Assembly (NCBI RefSeq): GCF_004342905.1
Contig: NZ_SMAN01000001.1
Location: forward strand, 89,437 to 153,436
DNA: 64,000 bases
Origin: Melghiribacillus thermohalophilus
GTDB taxonomy: Bacteria; Bacillota; Bacilli; Bacillales; Alkalibacillaceae
Direction: 5' to 3'
Shown here: piece by piece, positions 22,494 through 31,504 of the stretch
Position numbering within the stretch: the stretch's first letter is position 1
How the letters are laid out: every line of letters begins with the position of its first letter
Made by a program: the position numbers and the translations under genes
Notes under the pieces: generated by a model
The model's database searches: none
The model's input: only the letters and a program-made list of their open reading frames with translations
What the model was told of the DNA's origin: nothing

Positions 22494-23273
22494 TTAAGCG
22501 CCCCCAATAATATTCATCAGATCCCTCATCGCAATCAATAACGTTTCAAAAAGGTTTCGAATAGCAGTGAAATAAATCCCCATAAATAAAAGGATGACGA
22601 TAAAACTGACTAAAATTTTCAAAGGCAGTCCTACTACAAATACGTTCAGCTGCGGAACAGTTCGGGCAATAATTCCAAGAGCCACATCTACTAAAAAGAG
22701 TGTGCCTACAATGGGAACAGCCATCTGGAAAGCTACTACGAACATATGGTTAAATGTTTTGATCAAAAATGCTGGAATGGATGACTGTTCAAAAGGTATA
22801 AATTGATCAAGAGCAATATACTGATAACTGTAGAACACTCCGTCTAAAAGCAGATGATGGGCATCAACACTAATTAAAAACAGGATGACGATTGTATAAT
22901 AATATTGACCAATTAGTGGGCTCTGTGCCCCTGTCTGGGGATCAATGACATTGGCAATGGCAAAACCCATCTGAAAATCGATAAAACCGCCTGCGATTTG
23001 TACAGCAGATAATATGAGATAGGCAATAAATCCAATAAATAAACCTACGAGAATTTCCTTTAACAGCAGAAGAAGATAGTTTCCGTCAATGACCAAAATC
23101 GGAATGTCAACGGTATAAAACATAATCCAGGCTAAAAACAGACCAAGGGCGATTTTGTGCCTTGTCGGGATATTCCGATACGAAAAAATTGGGAGCATCA
23201 CAAAAAATGATGTGACCCGTGCAAAAATCAGCAAAAAACCCGGTAATCTGGCAAGATCAAGTAAATCCGTCAT
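22494..23273 (-). CDS. fliR: Flagellar export gate protein FliR
   Basis: Core subunit of the FliPQR export channel. The 259-residue product is almost wholly hydrophobic, with about six helices, and includes the family segment GFIDFQMGFAIANVIDPQTG near the middle. The ATG at 23273 has AGGATAG five bases upstream, and it follows fliQ after five bases. Confidence 0.96.
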   Translation of the reverse strand: MTDLLDLARLPGFLLIFARVTSFFVMLPIFSYRNIPTRHKIALGLFLAWIMFYTVDIPILVIDGNYLLLLLKEILVGLFIGFIAYLILSAVQIAGGFIDFQMGFAIANVIDPQTGAQSPLIGQYYYTIVILFLISVDAHHLLLDGVFYSYQYIALDQFIPFEQSSIPAFLIKTFNHMFVVAFQMAVPIVGTLFLVDVALGIIARTVPQLNVFVVGLPLKILVSFIVILLFMGIYFTAIRNLFETLLIAMRDLMNIIGGA

Positions 23274-23278
23274 CTTGT

Positions 23279-23548
23279 CTATCCTATAACATTTGGAATG
23301 TTATGGAAAATCTTTAACGTAAAGTCAACCATTCGAACAAGCATCCACGGGCCAAAAAAAACAACTCCGACAAATACTGCAATAATTTTTGGGATAAAGG
23401 CCAGGGTTTGTTCCTGGATCTGGGTGGTTGCCTGGAATATAGAAACTAACAATCCAACTGCCAGAGCCAGGATTAATAATGGTCCAGTGATTAATAGCGT
23501 TACATATACACCCTGTTCTGCCAGTGAAATCACAAACTCACTTGTCAC
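23279..23548 (-). CDS. fliQ: Flagellar export gate protein FliQ
   Basis: Small channel subunit with two membrane helices joined by a short loop (GLLVSIFQATTQIQEQTLAF in the conserved region). The 89-residue length is exact for the family. The start is GTG at 23548 with GGGGAG eight bases before it; the overlapping ATG is out of frame. Confidence 0.97.
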   Translation of the reverse strand: MTSEFVISLAEQGVYVTLLITGPLLILALAVGLLVSIFQATTQIQEQTLAFIPKIIAVFVGVVFFGPWMLVRMVDFTLKIFHNIPNVIG

Positions 23549-23569
23549 ATTTAGCGCTCCCCTCTATGA

Positions 23570-24235
23570 TTAAAAGCTTTCTAGTAAGGAATGGGTAATT
23601 AAATACCAGCCATCCACCAAGACAAACAGCAATATTTTAAACGGCAGTGAGATCATGACAGGAGGCAACATCATCATCCCCATGGACATAAGTACACTGG
23701 CTACAGCCATATCAATCACTAGAAATGGGACAAAAATCATAAATCCCATTTGAAAAGCTGTTTTCAACTCGCTGATGGCAAAAGCTGGAACAAGGGTTGT
23801 TAAAGGAATTTCAGCAATAGATTCCGGCCTCTCCATCTGGGCATAATCCATAAAAAGTGCTAAATCTTTTTGTCGGGTATGTTTGGCCATAAATTCCTTC
23901 ATCGGCAGACTTGCACGGTCATAAGCTTCATCAAGGGTTATTTCATCAGTAAACAAAGGCTGTAAAGCTTCCTCGTTAATTTCATGAAAAGTTGGCGCCA
24001 TGATAAAAAACGTTAAAAATAATGCTAAACCGATTAAAACTTGATTGGGTGGCATTTGCTGAGTCGCCAGGGATGTTCTAACAAAGGATAACACGATTAC
24101 GATCCGTGCAAAGCTGGTCATTAAAATCAAAATACTGGGTGCCAGTGCCAAAACGGTCAATAAAAGCAATAATTTAATCGATGTGGCTAACGTATTCGGA
24201 TCCGTTTCTGAAAATAACCCAACAAAATCACCCAT
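23570..24235 (-). CDS. fliP: Flagellar export gate protein FliP
   Basis: Main pore-forming subunit of the flagellar export gate. The 221-residue protein has four membrane helices and the strongly conserved segments TSFARIVIVLSFVRTSL, MPPNQVLIGLALFLTFFIM and MGMMMLPPVMISLPFKI. It lacks the cleaved signal peptide seen in enteric FliP, as in B. subtilis. The ATG at 24235 follows the fliO stop by one base with AGAGGAT four bases before it. Confidence 0.97.
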   Translation of the reverse strand: MGDFVGLFSETDPNTLATSIKLLLLLTVLALAPSILILMTSFARIVIVLSFVRTSLATQQMPPNQVLIGLALFLTFFIMAPTFHEINEEALQPLFTDEITLDEAYDRASLPMKEFMAKHTRQKDLALFMDYAQMERPESIAEIPLTTLVPAFAISELKTAFQMGFMIFVPFLVIDMAVASVLMSMGMMMLPPVMISLPFKILLFVLVDGWYLITHSLLESF

Positions 24236-24236
24236 A

Positions 24237-24878
24237 TTAATCCTCTTTTCTGCTGTGGTAACGATCAATCACTTTCTCCCGCTCTTTTTTCATCGTCGTT
24301 AGTTCATGTTGAAAAAGTTTTTTGAACTGAGTCGTTGTGTCGTTTTCTACTTTATTCTTTTTATTCCACTTCCGGAAAAAGGATTGAAAGGTTTGATTGA
24401 TTGATAGATTCGTTTGCTGATCATTCAAAAGGTCATGAATGGTTTCCTCATCAGAAATTTCTTTTAACAATGTGATATTGTCCCCTACACCCAGTGCATA
24501 AATGTTCTTGCCGATTCTGACAATCTGCACGGACTTGTTATTTCCAAGGGATATTCCACCCAGGTTTTCCAGTGTTCTGACTTGCTGATACATTTTTGTC
24601 CTTTTTTGCAAAAACTTTAACAAGAAATAAATCAACGCCAGAACAAGGACAAGAGCCAGAACCATTTTGATGATGTCAAATGTCAGGGACTGTTCACCTG
24701 TAGCTAATGATGTGTCTGTTTCCGATGTATCACCGGAATCTTGTTCCGAATTTACAAATGAACGGTCTTCTTCAAACATATCACTAACCCTGGCGTTTCC
24801 CGAAGTATCTGCATAGACTGGAGAAACAAGATCAAAAGTTAAAAGAAACACCAGGACATAACTGAAAAAACGTTTCAT
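24237..24878 (-). CDS. fliO: Flagellar biosynthesis protein FliO (FliZ of B. subtilis)
   Basis: Assists assembly of the FliP ring. The 213-residue product has a cleavable-looking signal peptide (about residues 1-23, ending in VYA), a short acidic extracytoplasmic part, one membrane helix (around residues 70-90), and a basic cytoplasmic tail with the FliO motif LGGISLGNNKSVQIVRIG. The 213-residue length is close to B. subtilis FliZ. It lies between cheY and fliP. Confidence 0.92.
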   Translation of the reverse strand: MKRFFSYVLVFLLTFDLVSPVYADTSGNARVSDMFEEDRSFVNSEQDSGDTSETDTSLATGEQSLTFDIIKMVLALVLVLALIYFLLKFLQKRTKMYQQVRTLENLGGISLGNNKSVQIVRIGKNIYALGVGDNITLLKEISDEETIHDLLNDQQTNLSINQTFQSFFRKWNKKNKVENDTTTQFKKLFQHELTTMKKEREKVIDRYHSRKED

Positions 24879-24917
24879 ACATTTTCCCGCCTTATGCGTG
24901 GATGACTATGATCCTGT

Positions 24918-25280
24918 TTAGTCCATCGCTTTTTTTACTGCTTCCATGACACGATCCGCCTGAAAAGGTTTGACGATAAAGTCTTTTGCACCGGCCTGTA
25001 TGGCGTCGATCACCATGGCCTGCTGTCCCATGGCTGAACACATGATTACTTTAGCCTGAGGATTCATTTCACGGATTTCTTTCAGCGCCGTAATTCCATC
25101 CTTCTCCGGCATGGTGATATCCATTGTCACAAGGTCCGGTGACAATTCTTCATATTTGGCAATAGCTTCATTTCCATCCTGCGCTTCTCCGACAACTTCA
25201 AATCCGTTTTTTTCTAAAATGTCTTTAATCATCATGCGCATAAATGCAGCATCGTCCACAATTAATACGGTTTTTGACAT
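24918..25280 (-). CDS. cheY: Chemotaxis response regulator CheY
   Basis: Single-domain receiver that carries the signal from CheA to the flagellar switch; in Bacillus the phosphorylated form favours counter-clockwise rotation. The 120-residue protein has Asp9-Asp10, phosphoacceptor Asp54 (LVTMDITMPEKDG), the CSAMG segment and Lys in FIVKPF. It sits between fliY and fliO; FliY is its main phosphatase in this lineage. Confidence 0.96.
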   Translation of the reverse strand: MSKTVLIVDDAAFMRMMIKDILEKNGFEVVGEAQDGNEAIAKYEELSPDLVTMDITMPEKDGITALKEIREMNPQAKVIMCSAMGQQAMVIDAIQAGAKDFIVKPFQADRVMEAVKKAMD

Positions 25281-25313
25281 GATTAAGCCCTCCTATAATG
25301 GTTTTGCTATTGT

Positions 25314-26489
25314 TTATCTTAATTTTTTCAGACGATCGGACTGACTTAAAATATCCGTAAGTCGTACGCCAAAGTTTTCGTCTATGACAACGACTTCTCC
25401 TTTTGCAATCAATTTATCGTTCACATGGATATCTACCGGTTCCCCTGCTAATTTATCCAGTTCAATAATGGATCCGGAGGTCAGTTCTAATATTTCCTTG
25501 ATGGTCTTTTTCGTGCGTCCAAGTTCGACAGATACCTTTAAAGGAATGTCTAGAAGCATATTTAAATTATGCTGATCCACGGATATCTCTGTCTGGTTAG
25601 ATGATAAATCGGCAAATGCCGCCGGCTGAACCGCCACATCCTGTCTCACCGTATTCCCTCCCAGATGTTTTGGTTCTTTTGCTGGTGCTGTGGTATTGGC
25701 TGTAGTTCCTCCTGTGTTTTGTTGGGCCTGAACTGCTGCAGGCTCCTTTTCCGTTTCTCCCTCATGCTGTTCTGTGTTGGTTTGTTGATCAGCATCGGCA
25801 CTCATCAGTTGATGAACAAGTGCTTTTGCAAAGTCAAGGGGCAGCAGCTGCATAATATTCGAATCAATCAGAGATCCTACCTTCAATTGAAAGGACACTT
25901 TTACAAGAACTTCTTCATCGGGGATCGTTTCTACCCCTTCACCCGTATTCAAATCAAGCATATTGATGGTTGGGGGTGAAATATCAACCTTTTTATTAAA
26001 AACCGTAGACATGCTCGTTGCCGCAGATCCCATCATTTGATTCATGGCTTCCTGAACAGCACTTAAGTGAATTTCATTTAACTCCTCTTCAGGGGAAGTT
26101 CCGTCACCCCCAAGCATTAAATCAGCGATGATAGCTGCGTCACTCTTTTTAATCACTAACAGATTAACCCCGGAAAGTCCTTCGGTATATTCCACCTGAA
26201 TGGATACATGGGGAAGAGGGAACTCCTCATCCAGCTCTTGATTTTCCACGATGGAAACTCTGGGGGTCGTAATTTCAACTTTTTGATTCAATAAAGTAGA
26301 AAGGGCAGTTGCTGAGCTTCCGAATGAAATGTTTCCTACTTCCCCCAGGGCATCTTTTTCAATATCCGACAAGTATTCTTCTTCTGCAGGGGGATGATCT
26401 GGTTGTCCATCCTCTTCATTCTGATTGTTGTCTCCACGTAATAGGGCATCAATTTCCTCCTGCGAAAGCATATCGTCATTATGATTCAT
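25314..26489 (-). CDS. fliY: Flagellar switch and CheY-P phosphatase FliY
   Basis: C-ring protein that replaces FliN in Bacillus. The 391-residue product has an N-terminal CheY-P binding motif (MLSQEEIDALL), a CheC-like phosphatase region with two helices (EVGNISFGSSATALS and EAMNQMMGSAATSMS), a low-complexity Glu/Gln/Thr linker, and a C-terminal FliN domain (LDIPLKVSVELGRTKKTI). The ATG overlaps the end of fliM by 11 bases. Confidence 0.96.
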   Translation of the reverse strand: MNHNDDMLSQEEIDALLRGDNNQNEEDGQPDHPPAEEEYLSDIEKDALGEVGNISFGSSATALSTLLNQKVEITTPRVSIVENQELDEEFPLPHVSIQVEYTEGLSGVNLLVIKKSDAAIIADLMLGGDGTSPEEELNEIHLSAVQEAMNQMMGSAATSMSTVFNKKVDISPPTINMLDLNTGEGVETIPDEEVLVKVSFQLKVGSLIDSNIMQLLPLDFAKALVHQLMSADADQQTNTEQHEGETEKEPAAVQAQQNTGGTTANTTAPAKEPKHLGGNTVRQDVAVQPAAFADLSSNQTEISVDQHNLNMLLDIPLKVSVELGRTKKTIKEILELTSGSIIELDKLAGEPVDIHVNDKLIAKGEVVVIDENFGVRLTDILSQSDRLKKLR

Positions 26490-27480
26490 CTTCTAATTCC
26501 CCCCTACTCATTTCTTCAAGAATTTGCACAGCCATCTTATTTTTTGACTTGCCAGGCTGAACATAAAATTTTGGTTCATTATTAACCAATAATTTCAGCG
26601 GGTTTTCGATCGATTGGTCTAATTGAATCACGTCATTTTCTGCCAGGTTCAAAAACTCTTCTATCGTAATCGTCGATTCACCTAAGACCGCTTTCACTTC
26701 TACTGGTGCAGATTTAAGCCCTTTGGAAATGTTATCAAAGTCTTTCGGGTTTGCTTTTCTCTCTGTATCCTGCATCCAGTAGTGAACCGAAAGCTTGGAT
26801 ATAATCGGCTCCAGAACAATATGAGGGATACAGATATTGATCATCCCGCTCGCTTCCCCAATAGTCGTATTTAATGAAATGACCACAACCGTTTCATTCG
26901 GCGATACTAATTGGAGAAATTGAGGGTTCACTTCAAATTCTTCCAGACTGGGTTCGATATCGATAATCGATCCCCATGCTTCCCTCAAACTATCCATGGC
27001 CCGTTCAAAAATATTGGACATGATTTTTGTTTCAATTTCCGTGAGATTATCGACTTTGTTGAGACTTGTTCCTGCCCCTCCTAAAACGCGATCAAGCATG
27101 GCATAAGCAATATTTGGATTAATTTCAAACAATAAGCGTCCCTCTAAAGGGGCAACGGAAAATACATTTAATATCGTTTTTTTCGGTACTGAACGGATAA
27201 ATTCTTCGTATGGGATCTGATCGACTGAAGCTACGTTAATGTTGATGTATGTCCTCATTTGACCGGATAAAAATGTAGCCAGAAGTCTTGCAAAATTTTC
27301 ATGTATTCGAGTGATCCCTCTTATCTGATCTTTTGAAAAACGCAATGCCCGTTTGAAGTCATAGACTTTAACCTTTCTTTCTTTCTCTTCTTTTTTTAAC
27401 TCATCTGCGTCCATTTCACCGGATGAGATGGCAGAGAGCAGGGCATCGATTTCACTTTGTGATAAAACCTCTTCTGACAA
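26479..27480 (-). CDS. fliM: Flagellar motor switch protein FliM
   Basis: C-ring protein that binds CheY-P and changes rotation direction. The 333-residue protein has the N-terminal CheY-binding peptide EVLSQSEIDALL, a CheC-like middle domain (RIHENFARLLATFLSG and PNIAYAMLDRVLGG), and a C-terminal FliN-like domain. The TTG at 27480 lies five bases after GGAGGTGA and gives MSEEVLSQSEIDALL, matching B. subtilis; the GTG at 27489 overlaps the SD. It overlaps fliY by 11 bases. Confidence 0.96.
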   Translation of the reverse strand: MSEEVLSQSEIDALLSAISSGEMDADELKKEEKERKVKVYDFKRALRFSKDQIRGITRIHENFARLLATFLSGQMRTYININVASVDQIPYEEFIRSVPKKTILNVFSVAPLEGRLLFEINPNIAYAMLDRVLGGAGTSLNKVDNLTEIETKIMSNIFERAMDSLREAWGSIIDIEPSLEEFEVNPQFLQLVSPNETVVVISLNTTIGEASGMINICIPHIVLEPIISKLSVHYWMQDTERKANPKDFDNISKGLKSAPVEVKAVLGESTITIEEFLNLAENDVIQLDQSIENPLKLLVNNEPKFYVQPGKSKNKMAVQILEEMSRGELEDES

Positions 27481-27519
27481 AAGTTTCACCTCCGATGCGG
27501 AGCAAGCAGCTGAAATGGA

Positions 27520-27942
27520 TTACTGGATAACTTTTTGAGTCGTATACACATCAGTTACTTTTCCTTCATTCATAAGCTGATTTAATTTCAGTTTAATCGT
27601 GTCTTCTAAATTCTCTATTCCTGTTTTAAAATCTTCTTCTTCCATTTGCGACAATTCTTTAATTAAGATATTTTTCAGCTGGAAGTCCCTCTTTTGCAAT
27701 TCTTCTTTAGCATCATCACTGTCTGTTACGATTCGGAACTGCACACGGACAAACCGGTCATCTTTAATGTCTGTCGTGATTTCCTCCGTTTCAAACGAAC
27801 TTTCGAGAATTTCGTCAATATTCCTGGTTCCGTCTGCATTGGCATCTGATTTTATGTTCAATACGATGACGATTGCAATAATTCCTAAAACAACAAGGGA
27901 TATTAGTATGGATAACATGATTTTAATCGCTTTCTGGTTCAC
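27520..27942 (-). CDS. fliL: Flagellar basal body protein FliL
   Basis: Single-pass membrane protein that surrounds or stabilises the stator. The product is about 140 residues when started at the GTG at 27942 (SD TGGGGTGG seven bases upstream): one membrane helix at about residues 8-30, then an extracytoplasmic domain with the [19 protein letters not shown] strand. The start lies inside the end of swrD (20-base overlap). Upstream in-frame starts would add a non-homologous extension. Confidence 0.9.
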   Translation of the reverse strand: MNQKAIKIMLSILISLVVLGIIAIVIVLNIKSDANADGTRNIDEILESSFETEEITTDIKDDRFVRVQFRIVTDSDDAKEELQKRDFQLKNILIKELSQMEEEDFKTGIENLEDTIKLKLNQLMNEGKVTDVYTTQKVIQ

Positions 27943-28156
27943 CTTTTGACCACCCCACTTTGTCACAAATCCCGGCAAGTCCAACTTTTTGATAAAAGGC
28001 CGTTACCCTTTCCAGGATTTCTTCTTTGGATTCCTTTACAAAATATTTTTTTCCATTTGTCAATGTAATGGTCGTATCTGGAAGTGTTTGAATCGTTTCT
28101 ATGTATAAAGCATTCAATACAAACTGTTCATCATTAAGCCTGGTTACTTCGATCAT
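27923..28156 (-). CDS. swrD: Flagellar protein SwrD (FlbD/YlzI family)
   Basis: Small cytoplasmic protein that, in B. subtilis, raises flagellar motor power and is needed for swarming. The 77-residue product begins with the family signature [20 protein letters not shown] and contains [13 protein letters not shown]. It lies between flgE and fliL, the standard place, and its end overlaps fliL. Confidence 0.92.
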   Translation of the reverse strand: MIEVTRLNDEQFVLNALYIETIQTLPDTTITLTNGKKYFVKESKEEILERVTAFYQKVGLAGICDKVGWSKGEPESD

Positions 28157-28203
28157 AATCAGATCGGGGCCGGGATCGGCCCCGCTTCCTCCCTTAAATT
28201 AGA

Positions 28204-29160
28204 TTATCGTTTGAGATTAACCAGTTCCTGTAAAATCTCATCAGATGTAGTGATGATGCGCGTATTGGCCTGAAATCCTCTCTGGGCAGTAATCATTTCT
28301 GTAAATTCTTCAGCAAGGTCTACATTGGACATCTCAAGCGCACCTGCATAGATATTCCCTGCTCCGTTCTGTCCAGGAATCATCAGATCTGCCAGGGCAT
28401 CAAAATCCGCGATATTTCCGGTGAAATTTCCTGCTCCATCCTCGGCATAAACACCGCTGTTAGCAGTAAGCTTGAATAAATTATTACCGGCTTTCTCCAG
28501 ACCTCCCGGATTAGAAAACTTCGCAAGCATAATCTGACCGGCAATTTTCAGCTGGCCGTTTGCATCGACAAAATTAACGACTCCGTCAGATGAAATGCTG
28601 AAGCTCTGTGCATCGGCCGGAATTTTTATTTTTCCGGTACTGCCTGATAAATCCGTCACATCGTCAACCCCGGTATCAACGTCAGCAGCATCCGGGGCAT
28701 TCCCGACTAAAAACAGACCGTTTGGATTGACAATATGGCCATCATCATCCAAATAAAAATTTCCGGCGCGTGTAAAACTGATATTATCCTGATTCAGTAC
28801 GATAGCGCCATCCTGGTTGCTGTCTTCTGCAACTACAAACATCCCGTCACCCTGGATAGCCAGGTCAAGGGGTCTGTTGGTTGTCTGGCGGTTGCCCTGG
28901 GTATGAATATTATCTATGCTTCCTGTGGCTACACCAAGGCCGATCTGCATCGGGTTTTTCCCGCCGAGAACGACATTACCGGCACCGTCCTCCTGTGGTG
29001 CCTGTGCTCCGGCAACGGTCTGACTCATAATATCCTGAAAGGTCGCCCGTCCCTTTTTAAAGCCAAATGTATTGACATTGGCAATATTATTTGCAACGAC
29101 ATCAAGTTTCGTTTGGAATCCTCTCATTCCAGAAATTCCGGAATACATTGAACGCAACAT
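28204..29160 (-). CDS. flgE: Flagellar hook protein FlgE
   Basis: Builds the hook. The 318-residue product starts at MLRSMYSGISG (ATG 29160, AAAGGATG nine bases upstream) and has the N-terminal rod/hook signature NNIANVNTFGFKKGRATFQD, a central domain, and the C-terminal signature RGFQANTRIITTSDEILQEL. It is longer than the roughly 264-residue B. subtilis hook protein, mainly through extra Asp/Gly-rich segments in the surface-exposed middle. Some annotators name this gene flgG; position after flgD supports FlgE. Confidence 0.93.
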   Translation of the reverse strand: MLRSMYSGISGMRGFQTKLDVVANNIANVNTFGFKKGRATFQDIMSQTVAGAQAPQEDGAGNVVLGGKNPMQIGLGVATGSIDNIHTQGNRQTTNRPLDLAIQGDGMFVVAEDSNQDGAIVLNQDNISFTRAGNFYLDDDGHIVNPNGLFLVGNAPDAADVDTGVDDVTDLSGSTGKIKIPADAQSFSISSDGVVNFVDANGQLKIAGQIMLAKFSNPGGLEKAGNNLFKLTANSGVYAEDGAGNFTGNIADFDALADLMIPGQNGAGNIYAGALEMSNVDLAEEFTEMITAQRGFQANTRIITTSDEILQELVNLKR

Positions 29161-29239
29161 AAGTTCAATCATCCTTTCCATTATTTTTTTGAGCTGCTTC
29201 TGTCGTTCCGCAGCTTCAGGGTCTCCGTCTCGGTCCACC

Positions 29240-29617
29240 CTATGAATCGTTTAATATAATCGCACCGTTCACATTGGTGAAAATTTGATGGCCGGCTTCC
29301 GTCCGGTCCATCGCTGTTATGACTGTGTTATTCTTTGCACTTACCACAAGTGCAGCTTGATTTAGAATCACGATGGAGTCGGTTACGCCTTTTGTTTTCG
29401 CTTCCTTCACTTTTTCTTGAATTTGATTCCACGTAGATGCTGAGATTTGAATATTCCGTTCATCCATCCGTTTTTGGGCATGTTTACTGACTTTTAACGT
29501 TCCGGCAGCGTGATCCAGATAGGACTGAAACGTTGGCCCGACTGCTTTTTTCCTTTGAATCGGTTTGCCAGGTATGGTTAACGGATGATTTTGTAATTGA
29601 TGAACTCTGTGATCCAT
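29240..29617 (-). CDS. Flagellar operon protein of the TIGR02530 type
   Basis: 125-residue soluble protein between flgD and flgE. It matches the small family found in flagellar operons of Bacillus halodurans and other Firmicutes at exactly this place. Features are a basic N-terminus, the core LKVSKHAQKRMDERNIQISAS, and the C-terminal pattern NNTVITAMDRTEAGHQIFTN. No membrane helix. The start at ATG 29617 has only a weak GTGGTG site; the GTG at 29626 is the alternative. Function is unknown; a role in hook assembly is inferred from position. Confidence 0.85.
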   Translation of the reverse strand: MDHRVHQLQNHPLTIPGKPIQRKKAVGPTFQSYLDHAAGTLKVSKHAQKRMDERNIQISASTWNQIQEKVKEAKTKGVTDSIVILNQAALVVSAKNNTVITAMDRTEAGHQIFTNVNGAIILNDS

Positions 29618-29635
29618 AATCACCACAACTTTCTC

Positions 29636-30079
29636 TTATGGGGTCTGATCGGTACGGAGGCTAATCTCCGTTACATCTGTTACATCAACCTCATCTCCGC
29701 TGTCCAGGACTAGTTTTATACTCCCGTCAGCCATGGAAACACGTTGAACAATCCCTTTCTCCGTTCCATCAGGGTTCCCTTCACTGTCATATGTCTGATA
29801 GGTAACCTCTTTCTCGATGAGGTGACTGTATTCAACGACAGAGCGATAGGTCTGAAACTGGTTAAACATTTCCATGGAATTGGAAATGTTCATCAATTGC
29901 TCCAGCTGGGAAAAGGTAGCCATCTGAGCAATAAAATCCTTGTCTTCCATAGGATTTAAAGGGTCCTGATTTTCCAGTTGTGCCATCAAAATTTTTAAAA
30001 ATTCTTCTTTTCCAAGGTTTGAATTTCCACCTGTTTCAACCTGGTTGGAAAGATAAAACGATGGATCAATTCTGGTCAT
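29636..30079 (-). CDS. flgD: Flagellar hook assembly scaffold FlgD
   Basis: Hook cap protein required for FlgE polymerisation. The 147-residue product has the N-terminal FlgD signature LGKEEFLKILMAQLENQDPLNPMEDKD (within residues 22-50) followed by FIAQMATFSQLEQLMNI and a short C-terminal part, as in the short Bacillus form. The ATG overlaps the fliK stop as ATGA. Confidence 0.96.
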   Translation of the reverse strand: MTRIDPSFYLSNQVETGGNSNLGKEEFLKILMAQLENQDPLNPMEDKDFIAQMATFSQLEQLMNISNSMEMFNQFQTYRSVVEYSHLIEKEVTYQTYDSEGNPDGTEKGIVQRVSMADGSIKLVLDSGDEVDVTDVTEISLRTDQTP

Positions 30080-31467
30080 GTTATCACCTGCTCGATTTGA
30101 CTAAAAATTTCATGAAAGCTGTTTTGTTCTTCAGAGGATTGCTGTTCCTCTCTGTCTGAATCTTGTTGATTATTCTCCCGATCATGATCCTTGCTTTGCT
30201 GATCATCTCTAAATGAATAGAGAACCTGCTGGGGTACATGTTCCGACTGTTTTTCGATGACCACCTGATTTGGAGAAAACATATGCCTCAACTGATTCAG
30301 GTTTCCTTCCAGCATTTCTTTTACCGCCTGGGAGGTTACGGTCATTTTAACAGCCATTTCCCCTTTGATCTGGGTCAATTGAATCATCATTTCTCCCAGA
30401 TGAGCAGGTTTTAGTTTGATGGTCATCTGGGTGAGACCATCTCTTTTTAGAAATCTGCTGGACTGTATGATCTGTCGGATTTGATCCATTAGCTGAGTCT
30501 GAGACTGGCCCTGAACGTCCGATTTCTGGTTTTGTAAATAAATGGTATACTGTTCCAGCTTTGATATAGGGTTTGAATCGAGCTGTCCAAACATATTGGT
30601 TTGTACCGTCTGCGTCTGCTGGTTTGTTTGAACCGTTTGTTTCATCAACCCGGAAGATGCTGTTGCGGTTGTTGATTTGCTACGGATGAAATCTTTCAGG
30701 GACAATGGTAGCCCATGTTGGACAGTCTGGCCGTGTTCTCTGCTTGCTCGGTTGTTTAGATTGCTGAATTCCTTATGACCTTTTACTATCGTTTTAAATA
30801 TATCCTGTAATAGAAGAAGCTGTGATTTTTGCTGCTGCACTGTTTTACTGGACTGATCCTGATTATACACCTGTTCTATTTTCACAAGGAGCCTCTCGAG
30901 ACCAGCCAGGATGTTTTCTGCTTTTGCCATCAGTTTAGGATCCTGTTCCGCAGCCTGTGACAGATCCTGAACGAAACGATCTCCGTACAACTGATCCCAG
31001 TTTGTCCTGCCGAGCTGTACCTCAAGCTCGTCATTCATCTGTATTTGATGCATTGCATGAATAAAGCTCATCAGATCGGGAAAGTTTTCTCCTCGCGCAA
31101 CACGATTCAACAGCTGGTCTGCGCTGAGATCCATTTGGTCCTGTACGATAAATCCGTCTGCCAGTTCCTCCAGCAATGATTCGAGTTCACCTAACAGCGT
31201 GTGTAATTGTTCACTGTTCCCCTGTTCCGCTGCCTGTTTCAAGTGAAGAAGGAGCTGGGTCAATTGTTCCATTTCCTGTTGATGGAATGTCCCTTCTGGC
31301 ATTTTTTCAACAGAGCCTGTCTGTTCGAATTGCTGGCTTACCTGCATCAGGGTCTGTGTGAAGTCTGATTCATGTTTGCTATTTCCGTGAAAGCTGCTGT
31401 GATTCATCCCCCTCATGACAGAAGCTGCAGCTGCCTGAAACATAGCTGCGTTGATCGTGCCATTCAT
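30076..31467 (-). CDS. fliK: Flagellar hook-length control protein FliK
   Basis: Secreted molecular ruler that triggers the FlhB specificity switch. The 463-residue protein is Gln-rich and poorly structured for most of its length, and has the conserved C-terminal hook domain (TIKLKPAHLGEMMIQLTQIK, then VKEMLEGNLNQLRHMF) at about residues 345-400. The ATG has a near-perfect AAAGGAGGTG site. It lies between ylxF and flgD. Confidence 0.93.
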   Translation of the reverse strand: MNGTINAAMFQAAAASVMRGMNHSSFHGNSKHESDFTQTLMQVSQQFEQTGSVEKMPEGTFHQQEMEQLTQLLLHLKQAAEQGNSEQLHTLLGELESLLEELADGFIVQDQMDLSADQLLNRVARGENFPDLMSFIHAMHQIQMNDELEVQLGRTNWDQLYGDRFVQDLSQAAEQDPKLMAKAENILAGLERLLVKIEQVYNQDQSSKTVQQQKSQLLLLQDIFKTIVKGHKEFSNLNNRASREHGQTVQHGLPLSLKDFIRSKSTTATASSGLMKQTVQTNQQTQTVQTNMFGQLDSNPISKLEQYTIYLQNQKSDVQGQSQTQLMDQIRQIIQSSRFLKRDGLTQMTIKLKPAHLGEMMIQLTQIKGEMAVKMTVTSQAVKEMLEGNLNQLRHMFSPNQVVIEKQSEHVPQQVLYSFRDDQQSKDHDRENNQQDSDREEQQSSEEQNSFHEIFSQIEQVIT

Positions 31468-31504
31468 CTTTTTTCACCTCCTTTCAAAGGGAATAAAATT
31501 GCCG

